A DNA stretch of 64,000 bases. Source: JAVBNH01 sp031551635 (lineage in GTDB: Bacteria > Bacillota > Clostridia > Oscillospirales > Acutalibacteraceae). The stretch is taken from the NCBI GenBank assembly GCA_031551635.1, contig JAVBNH010000013.1:1-64000 (forward strand). Direction: 5' to 3'. The position numbers were made by a program, and so were the translations under genes. The notes under the pieces were generated by a model. The model saw nothing but the letters and a program-made list of their open reading frames with translations. It made no database searches and was not told the origin of the DNA. Below, in pieces: positions 49,242 through 56,577 of this stretch. Each line of letters begins with the position of its first letter. Within the stretch, counting starts at the first letter, position 1.

Positions 49242-50096
49242 TTACCTTATGTCAATTATAGGGTTAGAGTCGCCCATGACCTGGGGAAGCTGACCGTTCC
49301 ATTTTTGCATTTTTTGGTATTCAATTAGCTGTTCAGTCAACGAGGCAGTCAGCTTAGCATTTGCTTCAGCTTGCGCGTTTGCTTTCGCCATAATCGCGTC
49401 CGCTTCAGCTTGCGCGGCAATTATCTGTTTTTTTGCCTCAGCCTCTGCTATAACTATCTGCTGCTCCTGCTCTGTTTTTGTCTTAATGAGATTCTGCTCC
49501 GCAACCTGCTTTGCTTCAATAGCGTTATTAAAATCTGCCGAAAAGTCAAAGTTTACTATGTTAAAGCGCTGAATGCTGATGCCGAATTCTATTACCTTCG
49601 AGTCAAGAGTCTCTTTGATTTCCTCACTCACCTGCTGGCGCTTTGAGATAAGCTCTTCAGCGGTATATCTCGCGCTGACGGACTTCATGCTCTCCTGAAC
49701 TGCAGGAAGAAGAATTGTTGAGAGAATGTCGCCTGCAATATTTTTATAGACCTTGGAACTCATATCATTGATGATTTTGAAATTTACCGCTACCTTGCTG
49801 CTCACAGACTGCAAATCCTTTGAAACAGCTGCCGCGTCAATTTCTTCATTATTAATTTTATTTGATACAATTTCAATTTTCTGAATGAAGGGCACTTTAA
49901 AATGCAGTCCTTCTTTAAGTACAGTATCCGAAACCTGACCTAAGGTTACAGTTACACCGCTTGAACCGGCGGGAACAACCTTGAAGCTTGAAAATACTAC
50001 GAAAGCGATTGCTAAAATTACGATTGCGATTACAATAAATTTCCCCACATTCTTGCTCTTTGCTCCAATGATTTTCGCGTCTTTGATTTCTGCCAT
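49242..50096 (-). CDS. SPFH/Band 7 (prohibitin-like) membrane protein
   Basis: 284 aa. One N-terminal transmembrane helix (FIVIAIVILAIAFVVFSSF, about 20-40), then the SPFH domain (GVTVTLGQVSDTVLKEGLHF, FKVPFIQKIEIV) and a long coiled coil rich in Ala/Glu (about 190-250, EAKQVAEQNLIKTKTEQEQQ). Prohibitin-type proteins form large ring scaffolds in the membrane and modulate proteases or lipid domains. 23 bp after the DUF1836 gene and probably co-transcribed. Confidence 0.92.
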   Translation of the reverse strand: MAEIKDAKIIGAKSKNVGKFIVIAIVILAIAFVVFSSFKVVPAGSSGVTVTLGQVSDTVLKEGLHFKVPFIQKIEIVSNKINNEEIDAAAVSKDLQSVSSKVAVNFKIINDMSSKVYKNIAGDILSTILLPAVQESMKSVSARYTAEELISKRQQVSEEIKETLDSKVIEFGISIQRFNIVNFDFSADFNNAIEAKQVAEQNLIKTKTEQEQQIVIAEAEAKKQIIAAQAEADAIMAKANAQAEANAKLTASLTEQLIEYQKMQKWNGQLPQVMGDSNPIIDIR

Positions 50097-50119
50097 TTTT
50101 TTTACCTATACCTTTCATT

Positions 50120-50686
50120 TTATAAATTTACCATTTTTCGATATTCTTCTAACGCCTGCTCCTTTATCACTACTGACACATATGCCAAAGCCATAACCAG
50201 CAAGGCTTTCCTGAGTTTTTCCTCAGCGTTTGGAAAAGGACTGTCAAAGTCGCGCAGCTCGTAGTCTATCATGCGTTCGAGATCCTCTTTTTCTGCTGTT
50301 TTTTCTGAATTAGCATTGTGAATAACCCTGCACAAAAGACAAAACAAATCCCTGTCGGGAATAATGTCATCGCTTCTGTCCTCAACGCTGCCGTTAACAT
50401 ATGTCATAAGCTCAGCAATGGAATCAAGGCTCATCGCGCCGCGGAGCATATTTATGAGGATTATTCGCATTATCTGAATCTCGCTATACCTCTTATTCTG
50501 AGGGCTTGCGACCCAGCCGCGCTTGACCCAGTTCTGAATAGTAGTCGGTTCAATGCCGCACGCGACGGATACCTGCGAGAGTGTCAGACCACCTGTTGAG
50601 GAAAACAAGGCTTCGATTTTGTCGAAGGGAGCAATCAGCGAATCAATATCTGAGAACAAAACGGTTCCCGGAATCCGATTAAACAT
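50120..50686 (-). CDS. DUF1836 MerR-like regulator
   Basis: 188 aa. N-terminal helix-turn-helix: LTLSQVSVACGIEPTTIQNW, VKRGWVASPQNKRYSEIQIM, as in DUF1836 proteins of Firmicutes, which look like MerR heads. The C-terminal 100 residues are helical and end in a hydrophobic helix (ALLVMALAYVSVVIKEQALE). Function unknown. Strong promoter at 50736-50764, with a perfect dyad TTGAC-G-GTCAA around its -35 box that could be an autoregulatory site. Confidence 0.85.
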   Translation of the reverse strand: MFNRIPGTVLFSDIDSLIAPFDKIEALFSSTGGLTLSQVSVACGIEPTTIQNWVKRGWVASPQNKRYSEIQIMRIILINMLRGAMSLDSIAELMTYVNGSVEDRSDDIIPDRDLFCLLCRVIHNANSEKTAEKEDLERMIDYELRDFDSPFPNAEEKLRKALLVMALAYVSVVIKEQALEEYRKMVNL

Positions 50687-50735
50687 TCACACCACCTCTT
50701 TGTATGTTCATTAACACTCCTCATGTGTTGTTCTG

Positions 50736-50764
50736 ATTATATCACAGGTTCACTTGACCGTCAA
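50736..50764 (-). promoter_or_regulatory. Promoter of the DUF1836-SPFH operon with overlapping dyad
   Basis: On the minus strand TTGACG (50759-50764), 17 bp, TATAAT (50736-50741). TTGACGGTCAA over the -35 and AACAC...GTGTT near the start are inverted repeats. Confidence 0.78.
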
Positions 50765-50880
50765 ACCTCAAATTATAATGAAAAAGAACAGTTTCATCTC
50801 CCCTGTCCTCTTTTTCTCATTTTATCTCATTTTTTCATTATTTTATATGCCTTTTACTCTCTTTTTCTCGCTTTTTAACA

Positions 50881-50913
50881 AACCCCTCTTATATGCAAGA
50901 TATAAGAGGGGTT
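50881..50913 (-). terminator. Hairpin after the CotH gene
   Basis: A perfect 14-bp stem AACCCCTCTTATAT / ATATAAGAGGGGTT with a five-base loop, eight bases after the CotH stop. On the minus strand only a broken T run (TTTGTT) follows. Confidence 0.72.
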
Positions 50914-50920
50914 CATTGTG

Positions 50921-53263
50921 TTATTTAATTTTATCAAGACCGGACTTAACAACCGCATTCCTATGCTGGATATATGTTTCCATCGTTGAAAGAACATCAG
51001 TCCAGCCCTTAATCGGTAAATCCCAGCGGGCAAAATGCTCGGGTACCGCAGTTTCCATGGTTGAACGCATCGCACGGAGCTCCTTTGACATTTCACTGTA
51101 GACAAAGAAATTATCAAGCAGATACTCAAATCTGGAGATAAATTGAGTCTTAAATTCTTCATTTTTCATCAGTGAGCTGAACATATAGGCTCTTTTTTTA
51201 TCCTTAGGCTCGTTCATAATCCAGTGTATAGGATCCTCCGCAAAGGCGCCGCTGTTGCTCCAAAGTGTAAAATCAACATCGCACATCATTAATCGCCATT
51301 TTTTGTTTTCGGTTGCGTTTTTATTCGAATTTTTCCAAAGCTCAAGATTGTTATGAGGCCAGTCACGGTTTCCGCCATAAAGCTCGCAGCAGAAATAATC
51401 AATATAGCTATCTACATCAATAGCGTCTGTAAATTTCTTATAGTTTTCCGCAATCGACATATCGTTTTCATTGATGAAAGTCATTAGAGCTGAAAGCTCA
51501 TTTACATCATCCCAGCTTCCGGCAATCTTCGCGGTAAAGCTCTCAGCAATCGTTACATCTTCCTTCGCAATGCCGTAATGTGTGCTGATATAATACTCAT
51601 CCTGACGCTCAATCATCTGATACATGCCCCAGAATTCGCCGTTAATGAAGGCTACAACCGGGCGGGTCGCCTGGAAATCAAAGGTGCCGAGCTTGCCGCA
51701 GTATCTTTGGAAGAAGGCATCTCTTGTCGCACCGCCGCCCCAGTCATTTCCGCCGGAGCGAAGCACAAAGCGGTCAAAATAGTTTATAACCTTGCCCGCG
51801 CTGTCCTTAGCCGCACCAGCAAATAAATCATAGTTGAAATTGATATTAGACATATTAATACGCAGCGAGCGTTGAGGGAAAATCCTTGTATAACCGCCAT
51901 TCAGCTTGATTTTAGCGTTCTCCTGAAAAGCGAGTGTACCGTCTTTTTCGAAGAATTGTATAGTTAGTGGACGCTCAAAATCAACAGAACGTTCCTCGAG
52001 GTTTTTAAACATAAATATGCCGGTTTCCTTGTTAAACAAGCCGTCCTGATCGGTTATGAGCGAAACAACAGGCATATTATAACGCGCGGCAAAATTTTTC
52101 GCGCCGACAAAGAAGCTTCCCGCAACAGTCGGTGTCACAACCTTATTTTCATTGACCGCAGCAGCTCGTATTGCGGTTGCCTTATAAACTTTTCGGAACA
52201 TCTCATCAAGCCTTGAATTGTAAGCGCTGTCTGACTCACCGGAGAGCCGCTCCGGCGGCCATGTTGTCATTGGATCCTTGTAGCCCTCCTTTTGCAGTCC
52301 GGTGATACCCATCATTGCAGAGGGCTCGCCAGTACGGTCATAAATTCTAATCGGCGAAGAGTATTCTTTAGCCGTTGCAGAAGGCTTACCGAGAGGAGTG
52401 AGCGGCTGCGAGCCATCGGTTGTATAGTATATTTTCACCTGAGAGCCGAGGTCGGTAGTGAGACTGAGCTCAAATTCCTTGTCATAATAACCTGAAGTAT
52501 GAGAAAAGTTAACTGTTGCTTTCGTATAATCCTCATATGTATCAAGGCTTGTCGAAAGTAATCCTTCTTTATAATTAATGATATTCGCGGGCTTGTCGAT
52601 AATATCTTTTGTCATAAAATCAAGCGAGTTATTATTTGTATCCTTGTAAGCTGTACGTCGCAGCACTTTTTTGACACTGTTCCCGACTGCGGGACCCTTG
52701 CCCTCATACACTCCGGAAGGGGTTAGCTGCTCATTGTTTGAATAGCCGACGAGGTCAACTATAGCAGGGTCTGAAGATTTAACGGAACCGCCCTCTATTG
52801 GACCTTTTGAAATGGCAATTACGCCCTCAGTACGTTTAGGACTAATGGATTTCGCATCAAAATTTATAGAAAAAGGAAGAGCTTCACCATGAGGAACTTC
52901 AGGTGCTTCATCCGTTTTTCCAAGCTCTATAACATAAAAGGCCTCAGGTTTAATTATTCCCGAAAGCTTTGTGCTGCCGTTTGCTACCATATTTCCGCCT
53001 GGCGAGTCCGCGACATGAAGCTCATAACCTGACATGTCTAAATCTTTTTTTGCCATATTGTATAGAATCACATATGAATTTGTGTATGGTGAATAATTTT
53101 CACCGCTGGAATAACCTCCGGCGGTATACAGCTCATATATAATCAGGTCTTTGCTTGTGGAGCCGCCGCCGGCACCGAGTACCGCACCGAGCAGGTCACA
53201 GCCGCTCAGGATGAGAGCTAAAGCGCAAAGTGTAAGAACCAGACAGACAACTTTTTTTCTCAT
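50921..53263 (-). CDS. CotH kinase-family lipoprotein
   Basis: 780 aa. Lipoprotein signal peptide with lipobox LSGC (Cys22). About 35-150 is a lamin-tail-like domain (LIIYELYTAGGYSSGENYSP; YVILYNMAKKDLDMSGYELH). About 245-300 is a chitobiase-type beta domain (VKIYYTTDGSQPLTPLG). The CotH kinase core follows from about 400: INMSNINFNYDLFAGAAKDS, LRSGGNDWGGGATRDAFFQR, NGEFWGMYQMIERQDEYYIS and the Asp motif MMCDVDFTLWSN. CotH in Bacillus phosphorylates spore coat proteins; this larger surface-anchored form is common in clostridia near cellulosomal genes. Substrate unknown. Its gene is divergent from spoIIA; 53264-53546 between them shows no feature I can support. Confidence 0.9.
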   Translation of the reverse strand: MRKKVVCLVLTLCALALILSGCDLLGAVLGAGGGSTSKDLIIYELYTAGGYSSGENYSPYTNSYVILYNMAKKDLDMSGYELHVADSPGGNMVANGSTKLSGIIKPEAFYVIELGKTDEAPEVPHGEALPFSINFDAKSISPKRTEGVIAISKGPIEGGSVKSSDPAIVDLVGYSNNEQLTPSGVYEGKGPAVGNSVKKVLRRTAYKDTNNNSLDFMTKDIIDKPANIINYKEGLLSTSLDTYEDYTKATVNFSHTSGYYDKEFELSLTTDLGSQVKIYYTTDGSQPLTPLGKPSATAKEYSSPIRIYDRTGEPSAMMGITGLQKEGYKDPMTTWPPERLSGESDSAYNSRLDEMFRKVYKATAIRAAAVNENKVVTPTVAGSFFVGAKNFAARYNMPVVSLITDQDGLFNKETGIFMFKNLEERSVDFERPLTIQFFEKDGTLAFQENAKIKLNGGYTRIFPQRSLRINMSNINFNYDLFAGAAKDSAGKVINYFDRFVLRSGGNDWGGGATRDAFFQRYCGKLGTFDFQATRPVVAFINGEFWGMYQMIERQDEYYISTHYGIAKEDVTIAESFTAKIAGSWDDVNELSALMTFINENDMSIAENYKKFTDAIDVDSYIDYFCCELYGGNRDWPHNNLELWKNSNKNATENKKWRLMMCDVDFTLWSNSGAFAEDPIHWIMNEPKDKKRAYMFSSLMKNEEFKTQFISRFEYLLDNFFVYSEMSKELRAMRSTMETAVPEHFARWDLPIKGWTDVLSTMETYIQHRNAVVKSGLDKIK

Positions 53264-53546
53264 AATAAATCCATTCCTTTTGTAATAATTTTATAGATAA
53301 AACCTTTAATATGAAATAAAATTTACTACACCTTGAATTAGTTATATTTTATATTAAATGGTAAATTAAGTCAAGAAAACATTACGCTTACTATTTTACG
53401 CTGTAGGAAAATAAAAATTTTCTTTACTCTACTGTTTTTGACAGAAATCGCAGACAATCAGTAATATCATATATTATATACCATATGCAGTCACAGGCGA
53501 ATCATATCTTATAAAATTTTGAGCAAAAATGAAAGGAATGAAAAAG

Positions 53547-53867
53547 GTGTCAGTCAAAATAATCACCAACGGAGCTACCCTCACTGCTTATCTTGACGGC
53601 GAAATTGACCATCACAACGCCGCATGCATACGTGAGAGAATCGACGAGGCAATTGAAACAAGCCACCCGAAGCTTCTTGTTATAGATTTCAAAGAAGTCA
53701 ATTTTATGGACAGTTCAGGTGTTGGGCTTGTAATGGGACGCTATAAAAACGCCGCGAGATATGAAGCGGAGGTAGAAATACATCATCTGAGCAGGCTTTA
53801 TGAAAGAATAATGAAAATGTCGGGACTTGAAAAATTTATTAAAATCTTAAATACTAAACAGAATTAA
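53547..53867 (+). CDS. spoIIAA: Anti-sigma F factor antagonist SpoIIAA (STAS)
   Basis: 106 aa STAS protein. Phosphorylated and dephosphorylated at the Ser in FMDSSGVGLVMGRYK (Ser56 here) to release sigma-F from SpoIIAB in the forespore. TAYLDGEIDHHNAACIRERI is the N-terminal signature. The GTG at 53547 is chosen: AAAGGA is nine bases upstream, while ATGs at 53529 and 53538 precede or abut that site. First gene of the spoIIA operon; 15 bp before spoIIAB. Confidence 0.95.
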   Translation: MSVKIITNGATLTAYLDGEIDHHNAACIRERIDEAIETSHPKLLVIDFKEVNFMDSSGVGLVMGRYKNAARYEAEVEIHHLSRLYERIMKMSGLEKFIKILNTKQN

Positions 53868-53882
53868 AGGAAGGTGTAAATT

Positions 53883-54329
53883 ATGATGGCTTTTAATGAA
53901 ATGAAAATGACAGTTGACGCGCTCTCTATTAACGAGGGATTTTGCAGAACAGCTATAGGCGCATATGCGGCTCAGGCTGACCCTACGCTGGACGAGCTCA
54001 TCGACATAAAAACAGCAGTCAGTGAAGCTATAACAAACTGCGTTGTTCATGCCTACCCTGACGGCGGCGGAAAAATCTACATAATTGTGCGAATTTATAA
54101 AGACGGCAGACTGACAATAAAAATCCGCGACACGGGCATGGGTATTGCAGACATAAAAAAAGCCCGCGAGCCATTGTTCACTACGCAAGGAGACGAACGC
54201 AGCGGACTTGGTTTTCTTGTAATGGAGACCTCTGCTGACAGGGTGCTTGTCCATTCAAAGCCTGATAAAGGCACAACCGTTACTATTGAAAAACAGATTT
54301 GGGGCAAAAGATTAAATGAACACAGATAA
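53883..54329 (+). CDS. spoIIAB: Anti-sigma F factor SpoIIAB
   Basis: 148 aa GHKL-type kinase and anti-sigma factor. N box VSEAITNCVVHAYPD (Glu-Asn), G1 box IRDTGMGIADIKKAREPLFT and G2 box ERSGLGFLVMETSADRVLVH bind ATP. It phosphorylates SpoIIAA and holds sigma-F inactive before septation. AAAGGAAGG precedes the ATG; the 3' end overlaps sigF by 14 bp. Confidence 0.97.
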   Translation: MMAFNEMKMTVDALSINEGFCRTAIGAYAAQADPTLDELIDIKTAVSEAITNCVVHAYPDGGGKIYIIVRIYKDGRLTIKIRDTGMGIADIKKAREPLFTTQGDERSGLGFLVMETSADRVLVHSKPDKGTTVTIEKQIWGKRLNEHR

Positions 54330-54975
54330 GGATAAAAGCCTGATACTTAATAATATAGGTCTTGTTCATTCCTGCGCTAACCGTTTCCGCGGCAGAGGTG
54401 TTGAATATGATGACCTCTTTCAGGCGGGTTGTGTCGGACTGATAAAGGCTGCCGGCGGTTTTTGCGCTGAGCGGGGTTTTGCTTTTTCAACCTACGCCGT
54501 GCCAGCGATTCTCGGTGAAATAAAGCGGATTTTCAGAGATGGCGGAGCGATAAAAGTGGGGCGTTCCTCAAAGGAAAAGGCGCGGGAGCTTTTGGAGATG
54601 CAAAACAGCTTACAGGGTGAGCTTGGGAGGACTCCGACAATTTCTGAGCTGGCGGAGCATGCAAAAATGGAAATCAGTGAGACTGCAGCACTCATTTGCT
54701 CGTCAATGCCACCGATTTCACTAACTGTTGAAAATGAAGAAAGTGAAAACCAGCTGGACATTCCGTGCGAGGAGAGAGAAGATGAAATAATTGACAATAT
54801 CGCTCTGAAACAGGTTATAAATACTTTGGAAGAACGTGACAGAAAGCTTATTGAGCTGAGATATTTTCACGGCTGCACCCAAAGCATTACCGCAAAGGCA
54901 CTCGGAATGACTCAGGTTCAGGTTTCGCGGCGGGAAAAAACGATTCTATCATCTCTGAGAAACAAGTTTTCTTAG
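54316..54975 (+). CDS. sigF: Forespore sigma factor SigF
   Basis: 219 aa sigma-70 family factor for the first compartment-specific programme. Region 2: DDLFQAGCVGLIKAAGGFCA and FSTYAVPAILGEIKRIFRDG; region 3: RTPTISELAEHAKMEISET; region 4: RDRKLIELRYFHGCTQSITA and QVQVSRREKTILSSLR. The ATG overlaps spoIIAB. Order spoIIAA-spoIIAB-sigF is the classical operon. spoVA genes often follow in Bacillus; here an unknown 85-aa gene follows. Confidence 0.97.
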   Translation: MNTDKDKSLILNNIGLVHSCANRFRGRGVEYDDLFQAGCVGLIKAAGGFCAERGFAFSTYAVPAILGEIKRIFRDGGAIKVGRSSKEKARELLEMQNSLQGELGRTPTISELAEHAKMEISETAALICSSMPPISLTVENEESENQLDIPCEEREDEIIDNIALKQVINTLEERDRKLIELRYFHGCTQSITAKALGMTQVQVSRREKTILSSLRNKFS

Positions 54976-54977
54976 TT

Positions 54978-55006
54978 TTCACAAGAAAATAAAAGCGGCA
55001 TATAAT
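54978..55006 (+). promoter_or_regulatory. Promoter between sigF and the 85-aa gene
   Basis: TTCACA (54978-54983), 17 bp, TATAAT (55001-55006), starting two bases after the sigF stop. One mismatch to the sigma-A consensus. Confidence 0.65.
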
Positions 55007-55038
55007 TTATTGAAATCAAAAAAAAGTTGGTGAAATAT

Positions 55039-55296
55039 ATGCCGTGGCAGCAAAATTATATGCGATTTATCGGCGACAGCGTCGGTGTTTCCTTTATAAA
55101 CGGTCAGGGGACATCAGGTGTATTTTGTTATATAAGTCAAGGCGAGCTGTTTTTGATGGAATATCTCTATCAGGATCAATTCGCGCTCAAGCACTACCCT
55201 CTCAACTCTGTCAGTGACATCAATCCCTTCCCGGACTGTAGACAGAGACCGCCGCGTCCCCCGCGACCGCCCCGCCCGCAATATCCTCTTTACTAG
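55039..55296 (+). CDS. 85-aa protein with Pro/Arg-rich tail, unknown
   Basis: 85 aa, no family recognised. Residues 1-60 look like a small beta barrel (MPWQQNYMRFIGDSVGVSFI; GVFCYISQGELFLMEYLYQD) and the tail is RQRPPRPPRPPRPQYPLY. The start is ATG 55039, five bases after GGTGA; the longer frame begins at a TTG inside that region. Own promoter directly after sigF, so it may be made in vegetative cells or in both. Possibly a spore- or coat-related small protein by position, but that is inference only. Confidence 0.7.
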   Translation: MPWQQNYMRFIGDSVGVSFINGQGTSGVFCYISQGELFLMEYLYQDQFALKHYPLNSVSDINPFPDCRQRPPRPPRPPRPQYPLY

Positions 55297-55297
55297 C

Positions 55298-55368
55298 GTG
55301 GGCTTGGCTTTCCAAGCCCACAACCCAAGTCTTGTTTTTTGTTGAGCTTTTAGCCCACTAAGGTACTA
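55298..55368. repeat. Dispersed hairpin repeat family R, copy 2
   Basis: A 24-bp palindrome (55298-55321; arms GTGGGCTTGG / CCAAGCCCAC) followed by AACCCAAGTCTTG, a T-rich stretch and TTGAGCTTTTAGCCCAC. Reverse complement of the layout seen at 26251 and 62288. It starts two bases after the stop of the 85-aa gene and may double as its terminator. Confidence 0.8.
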
Positions 55369-55530
55369 ATATTAATCAAAAACCTTCAAACTACGTTATC
55401 AGGTAGCTTGAAGATTTTTTTTATTGAAAATTTTTTTGAATCTGGTATAATATAAAAAATACTAATTGGACGACTGATAATTAAGGCTTCCTTGGATATA
55501 TTTTTATATACTGTTTAATTGGAGTTTGGT

Positions 55531-56421
55531 ATGAAAAAGCCTTCACAACAAAATGAATTTTTAATATTGATGGTAATAATAATTATAGTCTTGGTGTCAA
55601 TAACAGGAAAATATGGTTTCATTCATGTAGACAGATATGTTTATCGGATATTTACCGAAATTGTAAAAATCCCGCATCAGGTTATTCTGCAAATCATCGG
55701 CGCAGAAGAAACAAAGGCAGCCGAAACAGGCATTACGGAAGCAACAGAACCGCCAACTACCGTATCCTTTGATATTCCTGAAAAAAATGACGAGCTTAAA
55801 GGCGCTGATATTTCATTTAAGCTGGGCGTCAATAACCTCAGCCAGATAGGCAGCTTTCCTAACGGCTGCGAAGCAGTCAGTGCGGTCATGCTGTTGAATT
55901 ATTACGGCTACAATATTAGCTCAGAAAAATTCGTGCAAAAATACCTCAAAATGGTTCCGGTCACGCAGGACGAAAAAGGGCAGCTGCTCGGTCCAGACCC
56001 TTCGCAGGCATACGCGGGCGACCCGACCAGCGCAGAAAACGGCTGGGGTTGTTTCGCAAATGTCATTGTTGAGGCAATTAATGATTATATTCCTGAGGAC
56101 AATATTATTGCAGTAAACCTGACCGGAATCACACTAAATCTCGCTGTCGAAAAATACATAAAAAGCGGGCATCCGGTTATAATTTGGGTCACGCAGGACT
56201 ACAGTGAGGTAAAGAATATTTATCAGTGGCGTGATTATAAATCAAATACCGTCTATTCTTACCCGAAAAATCAACACTGCGTTATTCTTGAGGGCTACAG
56301 TGACAAGTATTATTTTATTCAGGATTCCTTGCAAAAGGATTTGACCGCGGTTACAAAGGCAGAGCTTGAGAAGTGTTATCTGTCAATGGGCTGCCAGGCT
56401 GTTATACTAAGTGAAGTTTGA
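55531..56421 (+). CDS. C39-like (C39_2) cysteine peptidase, membrane-anchored
   Basis: 296 aa. N-terminal helix FLILMVIIIIVLVSITGKYG anchors it outside the membrane. A Thr/Glu-rich linker (about 65-95) leads to the papain-like fold: catalytic Cys in SFPNGCEAVSAVMLLNYYG, His in KNQHCVILEGY and a following Asp in FIQDS. Such domains cleave peptides or are structural; no ABC transporter is fused. ATG at 55531 has GGAG six bases upstream. The last codons overlap repeat family P copy 1. Confidence 0.86.
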   Translation: MKKPSQQNEFLILMVIIIIVLVSITGKYGFIHVDRYVYRIFTEIVKIPHQVILQIIGAEETKAAETGITEATEPPTTVSFDIPEKNDELKGADISFKLGVNNLSQIGSFPNGCEAVSAVMLLNYYGYNISSEKFVQKYLKMVPVTQDEKGQLLGPDPSQAYAGDPTSAENGWGCFANVIVEAINDYIPEDNIIAVNLTGITLNLAVEKYIKSGHPVIIWVTQDYSEVKNIYQWRDYKSNTVYSYPKNQHCVILEGYSDKYYFIQDSLQKDLTAVTKAELEKCYLSMGCQAVILSEV

Positions 56422-56507
56422 AAAACTTGTTTTTCAAAAGGTTTTGTGCCTTTTAAGCAAAACAAATTTAGGACATATATGCTTGCTATCGACTGAAAGG
56501 TATGGTC
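56414..56507 (+). repeat. 94-bp double-hairpin repeat family P, copy 1
   Basis: Aligns without gaps to 58517-58610 (79 of 94 identical by my count). Contains hairpin TTTGAAAAAC-TT-GTTTTTCAAA, then a second stem built on TGCC and GGC/AGCA, and ends in GAAAGGTATGGTC. The first 8 bases lie inside the C39 peptidase gene. The ribosome-binding-site-like end leads here only to a 3-codon ORF, so it looks like a stranded copy of a gene leader. Confidence 0.8.
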
Positions 56508-56577
56508 ATAACGATGACAAGGTGATCGTTCACTTAATTATTTGAAAGCTTATTGTGTAGAATTTTTTAGCGGATAT

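Noticed and set aside
53403..53440. Sigma-H promoter for spoIIA (GTAGGAAAA)
   Set aside because: The -35-like GTAGGAAAA is present, but no GAAT-type -10 lies at the required spacing.
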